From NCBI GenBank assembly GCA_964464925.1, contig CAYXLI010000008.1, positions 186,001 to 250,000 of the forward strand: DNA of 64,000 nt, read 5' to 3'. This stretch comes from CAYXLI01 sp964464925 (lineage in GTDB: Bacteria > Acidobacteriota > Terriglobia > Bryobacterales > Bryobacteraceae). Below the pieces are notes generated by a model. The model had not been told where the DNA came from and did no database searches. It was given only the letters and a program-made list of their open reading frames with translations. This document shows, one piece after another, positions 61,523-64,000 of the stretch. Numbering within the stretch: the stretch's first letter is position 1; each line of letters begins with the position of its first letter. The position numbers were made by a program, and so were the translations under genes.

Positions 61523-61550
61523 GACCTGAGCCTCCAGCCGGGTCTTTTTT
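61523..61550 (+). terminator. Terminator-like hairpin before the QHSTGP-family gene
   Basis: GACCTG (61523-61528) can pair with CGGGTC (61539-61544), one G-T pair included, and TTTTTT follows at 61545-61550. The hairpin lies between the tandem repeat and the gene start at 61582, so it either insulates the gene from upstream transcripts or acts as an attenuator. Confidence 0.45.
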
Positions 61551-61581
61551 CATTTCAAGACATTACAGGAGAAAACACCTC

Positions 61582-62178
61582 ATGGCCGCTTCCGCACTCC
61601 AGATCGACACAAACCGCGTCAACGCGCAGCACTCCACAGGTCCACGCAACCAGGAGGGCAAACAGAAATCGTCCCGAAACTCGGAAAAGCACAATCTCAC
61701 CGGTGGCTGGGCCTTCGTCGAAGGCGAGGACCGTGAAGCGTACGAGGCTCATATTGCTGCCCAGTTCCGTCAATACAAGCCCCTCGCCGAGCACGAAATC
61801 TTTCTCACTCGCGAACTCGCCGGTGCAATGTGGCGCCTGGACCGCGCCCGCCGCATGGAATCGGAACTGCTCGAAAAGAGTCTGAATCCTTTCGCCTGCG
61901 ACGAAGAAAAGATTGCCATCCAGCTCGAGCGCCTCACTCTCTACATTTCCGCCATCGAGCGCACGTATTACAAGGCCTACAACGAGTTAAAGAAAATCTC
62001 GGCCGAGCGCAACGTCCGATGCGCCCCTCTGGCACGCTCGAACTTTCATGACGACTACTCCCACCAGCCTCTCGACACTTGGGAACGCATGCGCGCGCGA
62101 ATTAAGGCCTTTCAGTCTCCCGTACAAAACGAAGCCACTCCGCGTCACCCCGCGAACCCCTTCAGGTTTTCGGTCTGA
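61582..62178 (+). CDS. QHSTGP...EGK family protein (Acidobacteria multi-copy type, function unknown)
   Basis: 198 residues, ATG at 61582 with AGGAGA 12 bases upstream. The N-terminal signature is NRVNAQHSTGPRNQEGKQKS followed by SRNSEKHNLTGG; then comes a helical, charged region (FLTRELAGAMWRLDRARRME, IAIQLERLTLYISAIERTYY) and a proline-rich tail. I know similar QHSTGP.T.EGK...N..KHGLT proteins from Acidobacteria and Planctomycetes, where they occur in many copies, but no function is established. The short basic N-terminus recalls HNH/homing-type or repeat-associated proteins, without proof. Tandem 30-bp repeats stand directly upstream. Confidence 0.72.
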   Translation: MAASALQIDTNRVNAQHSTGPRNQEGKQKSSRNSEKHNLTGGWAFVEGEDREAYEAHIAAQFRQYKPLAEHEIFLTRELAGAMWRLDRARRMESELLEKSLNPFACDEEKIAIQLERLTLYISAIERTYYKAYNELKKISAERNVRCAPLARSNFHDDYSHQPLDTWERMRARIKAFQSPVQNEATPRHPANPFRFSV

Positions 62179-62291
62179 CGGGCAAACGCGAAAATTGCAA
62201 AACGAACCGAGGCGGAATGCCTCGTCGATCTTTCTCAACTGAATATTTCCTAGCGTAGCGTTCAGGCCCCGCCGGGCGGACTTCGATCGCC

Positions 62292-63593
62292 CTATTTCCG
62301 CGCCTCCACGCCGGCGATCGGCCTCCCTTTCGCACTGGGCAGTTCCACTCCGAGCAGTTTCGCCAGCGTCGGCGCAACATCCACATTGGCGATTCTGCCC
62401 GGCGAGTTCCCGTCGCTCACGCCATAGCCGCTGGCAAGGAACAGAGCATCCATGTCCGGATCGCTCGCTACATATCCGTGGCTCCCGCCTGCCTGCGGGA
62501 GCGCCGCCGTTGCCGGCCCTCCAGTTGCGCCGGAGAAGGAGTACCCGCTCTTCGCAGTCAATAGCAACTGCCCCATCTGCGGATCTCGGCTAGGCACCGG
62601 CAGTCCCAAATCCGGGAAGCCCTCCACCCCGATCACCTTGTCCAGTCCTTCGATTCCTTCCAGCGCTTTTTTCACCGCGGGCAGCACGGATGGCTCGGCG
62701 TACACGAAAGCTGTTCCCCCCTCCGGCAGCACGTATGCCTTACTTCCGAGGCCCGCCGCTCCAAATGCCACCGCTGGCCGAATCTGCTCCGTATACGCCT
62801 TGAACCCGTGGTCTGCCACCAGGAAGAAAGTAGTGCGATCCTGCATCCCTGCGTCCCGGACGGCATTAACGATCTTCTCGACGCACCCGTCCAAAAATGC
62901 GATTGCCGCCGTCGCCGCCAGAGTGCCGGGACCATACTGATGATCCACGGAATCGAGTGAGAGCAGATGAACCAGCAGCAGGTTCGGCTTGTGTTCACGG
63001 ATGAGATGCACCGCGGCCTTGGTCCAGACTTGATCCCGCCACAGGATATTGAACTTCGTGAAGTCCTTCACGTCCGCCGCGCCGATCGCGCCTTTCCGGA
63101 TCATCTCCTGTTCCACGGGTCCTTCCGGAGAGGCCCATTCCGCGAAGGGCCACGTAATGGTGCGTGCGTTGTGAATGGCCACCCAGTCCACCTGTGCCGT
63201 TGTCAGCCCGGCCTCGTGAGCGGCATCGTAGACCGTTGGAACGTGCACCATCTTGTCCTTATCGACCATCGGATCCACTTTGACCGGCGGCCACTTGCCG
63301 GTCGGCACAATCGTGCCGTTCACAAGCAGCCCATGCTGGTCGGCCCGCACCCCCGTAACCAGCGTCGTGTGATTCGGCCACGTGACCGTGGGGTTGATCG
63401 TCGTCATACGCGCCGATATACCGCCTCTCATCAGCCGCCGCAAAGTCGGGACCGGCAGCTTTGAATCCTCGAGGGCATTGGCCGGAAAGCCATCGAGGCT
63501 GATCACAATCACCATGCGTTCTTTCGCCGGGATCTGCGCCGGCAGAATTCCGCAAAGGACGCCCATCAGTGCTAACAGAAATGTCTCTTTCAT
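62292..63593 (-). CDS. Exported alkaline-phosphatase-superfamily phosphodiesterase (NPP type)
   Basis: 433 residues from the ATG at 63593, which opens a signal peptide (FLLALMGVLCGILPAQ); the longer frame is not signal-like. It is an ectonucleotide pyrophosphatase/phosphodiesterase-type enzyme: VIVISLDGFPANAL (first metal Asp), NPTVTWPNHTTLVTGV (nucleophile Thr in T-x-P-NHT), LLSLDSVDHQYGP (metal Asp and His), LVADHGFKAY (metal Asp-His) and GSHGYVASDPDMDALFLASG (metal His). All metal positions seem intact. The substrate may be a nucleotide or phospholipid headgroup. Periplasmic. Confidence 0.88.
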   Translation of the reverse strand: MKETFLLALMGVLCGILPAQIPAKERMVIVISLDGFPANALEDSKLPVPTLRRLMRGGISARMTTINPTVTWPNHTTLVTGVRADQHGLLVNGTIVPTGKWPPVKVDPMVDKDKMVHVPTVYDAAHEAGLTTAQVDWVAIHNARTITWPFAEWASPEGPVEQEMIRKGAIGAADVKDFTKFNILWRDQVWTKAAVHLIREHKPNLLLVHLLSLDSVDHQYGPGTLAATAAIAFLDGCVEKIVNAVRDAGMQDRTTFFLVADHGFKAYTEQIRPAVAFGAAGLGSKAYVLPEGGTAFVYAEPSVLPAVKKALEGIEGLDKVIGVEGFPDLGLPVPSRDPQMGQLLLTAKSGYSFSGATGGPATAALPQAGGSHGYVASDPDMDALFLASGYGVSDGNSPGRIANVDVAPTLAKLLGVELPSAKGRPIAGVEARK

Positions 63594-63958
63594 CTGATGA
63601 GCCGATTCTAGCGAATGCCTATACCGGTCGATGCGGACCGTGAAAAAGCGCGCAACATCCAGAACTTCATGGCGAATCCATTCCGCCGCGTGGAGTTGGT
63701 GGCGCAGATCGCCGGCGGCCGACACCAAACAGGGCGCCGGACGTGGAGATCCTCACGTTCACCCTTGCCGGTCCGATGCTCGCCGTTCCGCCTTACTGCC
63801 ACAAAATATGGCAATTCGTGAGGTCTGCGGCGACGCAGCATTCCCGGCACCGATCATGCCCGACCTGGTCAAGACAGCCGCTGGAGTCTAAGATTATGAA
63901 CTGGTAGTTCTGGAATAGCGGCCGCCCCTGCTACACTATGGATGGTTCCCCCCGATGC
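63594..63958. other. No recognisable gene
   Basis: About 365 bp between the phosphodiesterase start and the tRNA. Open frames on both strands here are short and mutually overlapping, with no family resemblance I can name. TACACT at 63931-63936 may be a -10 for the tRNA. The rest holds nothing I can identify. Confidence 0.5.
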
Positions 63959-64000
63959 GGTGAGGTGCGAGAGCGGTTGAATCGGGCGGTCTCGAAAACC
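63959..64000 (+). tRNA. tRNA-Ser (anticodon CGA), 5' part cut by window end
   Basis: Begins GGTGAGG as acceptor strand, then a serine-type D arm (GAGAGCGGTTGAATCGG) and the anticodon stem-loop GCGGT-CTCGAAA-ACC, giving anticodon CGA, which reads UCG. The variable arm, T arm and 3' acceptor strand lie outside. The start is set by spacing to the D arm. Confidence 0.78.

Noticed and set aside
63608..63891. Several short open frames before the tRNA-Ser
   Set aside because: Overlapping frames on both strands, no start signals, no family resemblance; could be a decayed gene but cannot be shown.

Overview
The window looks like chromosomal DNA of a soil acidobacterium of the Solibacter/Bryobacter type (Bryobacterales). 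No marker gene here proves this. The inference rests on family content: a paired DUF1549/DUF1553 and DUF1501 operon with a cytochrome-type CxxCH motif and a LamG insert, an SBBP-propeller surface protein with CMW repeats, a short QHSTGP...EGK protein, many exported proteins of unknown function, and moderately high G+C. I see no phage, plasmid, integrase, transposase or CRISPR genes. Genes are tightly packed with many 4-bp ATGA overlaps.

Layout. 1-3.6 kb: 5' part of a BamA/Omp85 gene (minus), divergent from a ThiF/MoeB adenylyltransferase and a GDP-mannose-4,6-dehydratase-like gene. 3.6-9.2 kb: a large secreted SBBP protein, then a sugar-nucleotide epimerase and a GT2 glycosyltransferase (minus). 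9.3-14.7 kb: a seven-gene, translationally coupled operon (SDR, Gfo/Idh/MocA, HddA kinase, HddC nucleotidyltransferase, GmhA isomerase, GmhB phosphatase, transaldolase) that should make GDP-D-glycero-D-manno-heptose from sedoheptulose 7-phosphate. 14.7-26.1 kb: surface-polysaccharide assembly genes: a GT4-GT2 double glycosyltransferase, a GT9 heptosyltransferase fused to a long coiled coil, another GT2, two polytopic GT-C-like proteins and a pyruvyltransferase. Four of these very different proteins appear to end in the same beta-rich domain. Together 2.5-26 kb reads as one heptose-containing surface-glycan locus.

26.1-38 kb: tRNA-Val, a response regulator, GluQ-RS, a cysteine-synthase-like enzyme, an esterase, thioredoxin reductase, FeoA/FeoB, a MerR-TPR fusion, a small TonB-C protein, a chemoreceptor, an exported RraA-like protein and tRNA-Asp. 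38-48.7 kb: DUF3467, a GT-C mannosyltransferase-like protein, an esterase, an acyl-CoA carboxylase carboxyltransferase, a cupin, an exported phosphatase, and the DUF1501/DUF1549 pair. 48.9-60 kb: DUF763, a two-gene sensory unit (ABM-PAS histidine kinase plus a B12-binding protein with the CarH-type Wx9EH motif), secreted ankyrin repeats, a TlpA-like thioredoxin, mtnA, a CPBP protease, a conserved unknown and uvrA. 60-64 kb: a 100-N assembly gap flanked by a 55-bp duplicated end, a sugar-binding lipoprotein with a structured leader, a tandem 30-bp repeat next to the QHSTGP-family gene, an alkaline-phosphatase-superfamily enzyme, and the first half of a tRNA-Ser.

The observations most worth following are the kinase/B12 unit, the domain shared by four glycan enzymes, the coiled-coil heptosyltransferase, and the repeat-associated QHSTGP gene.
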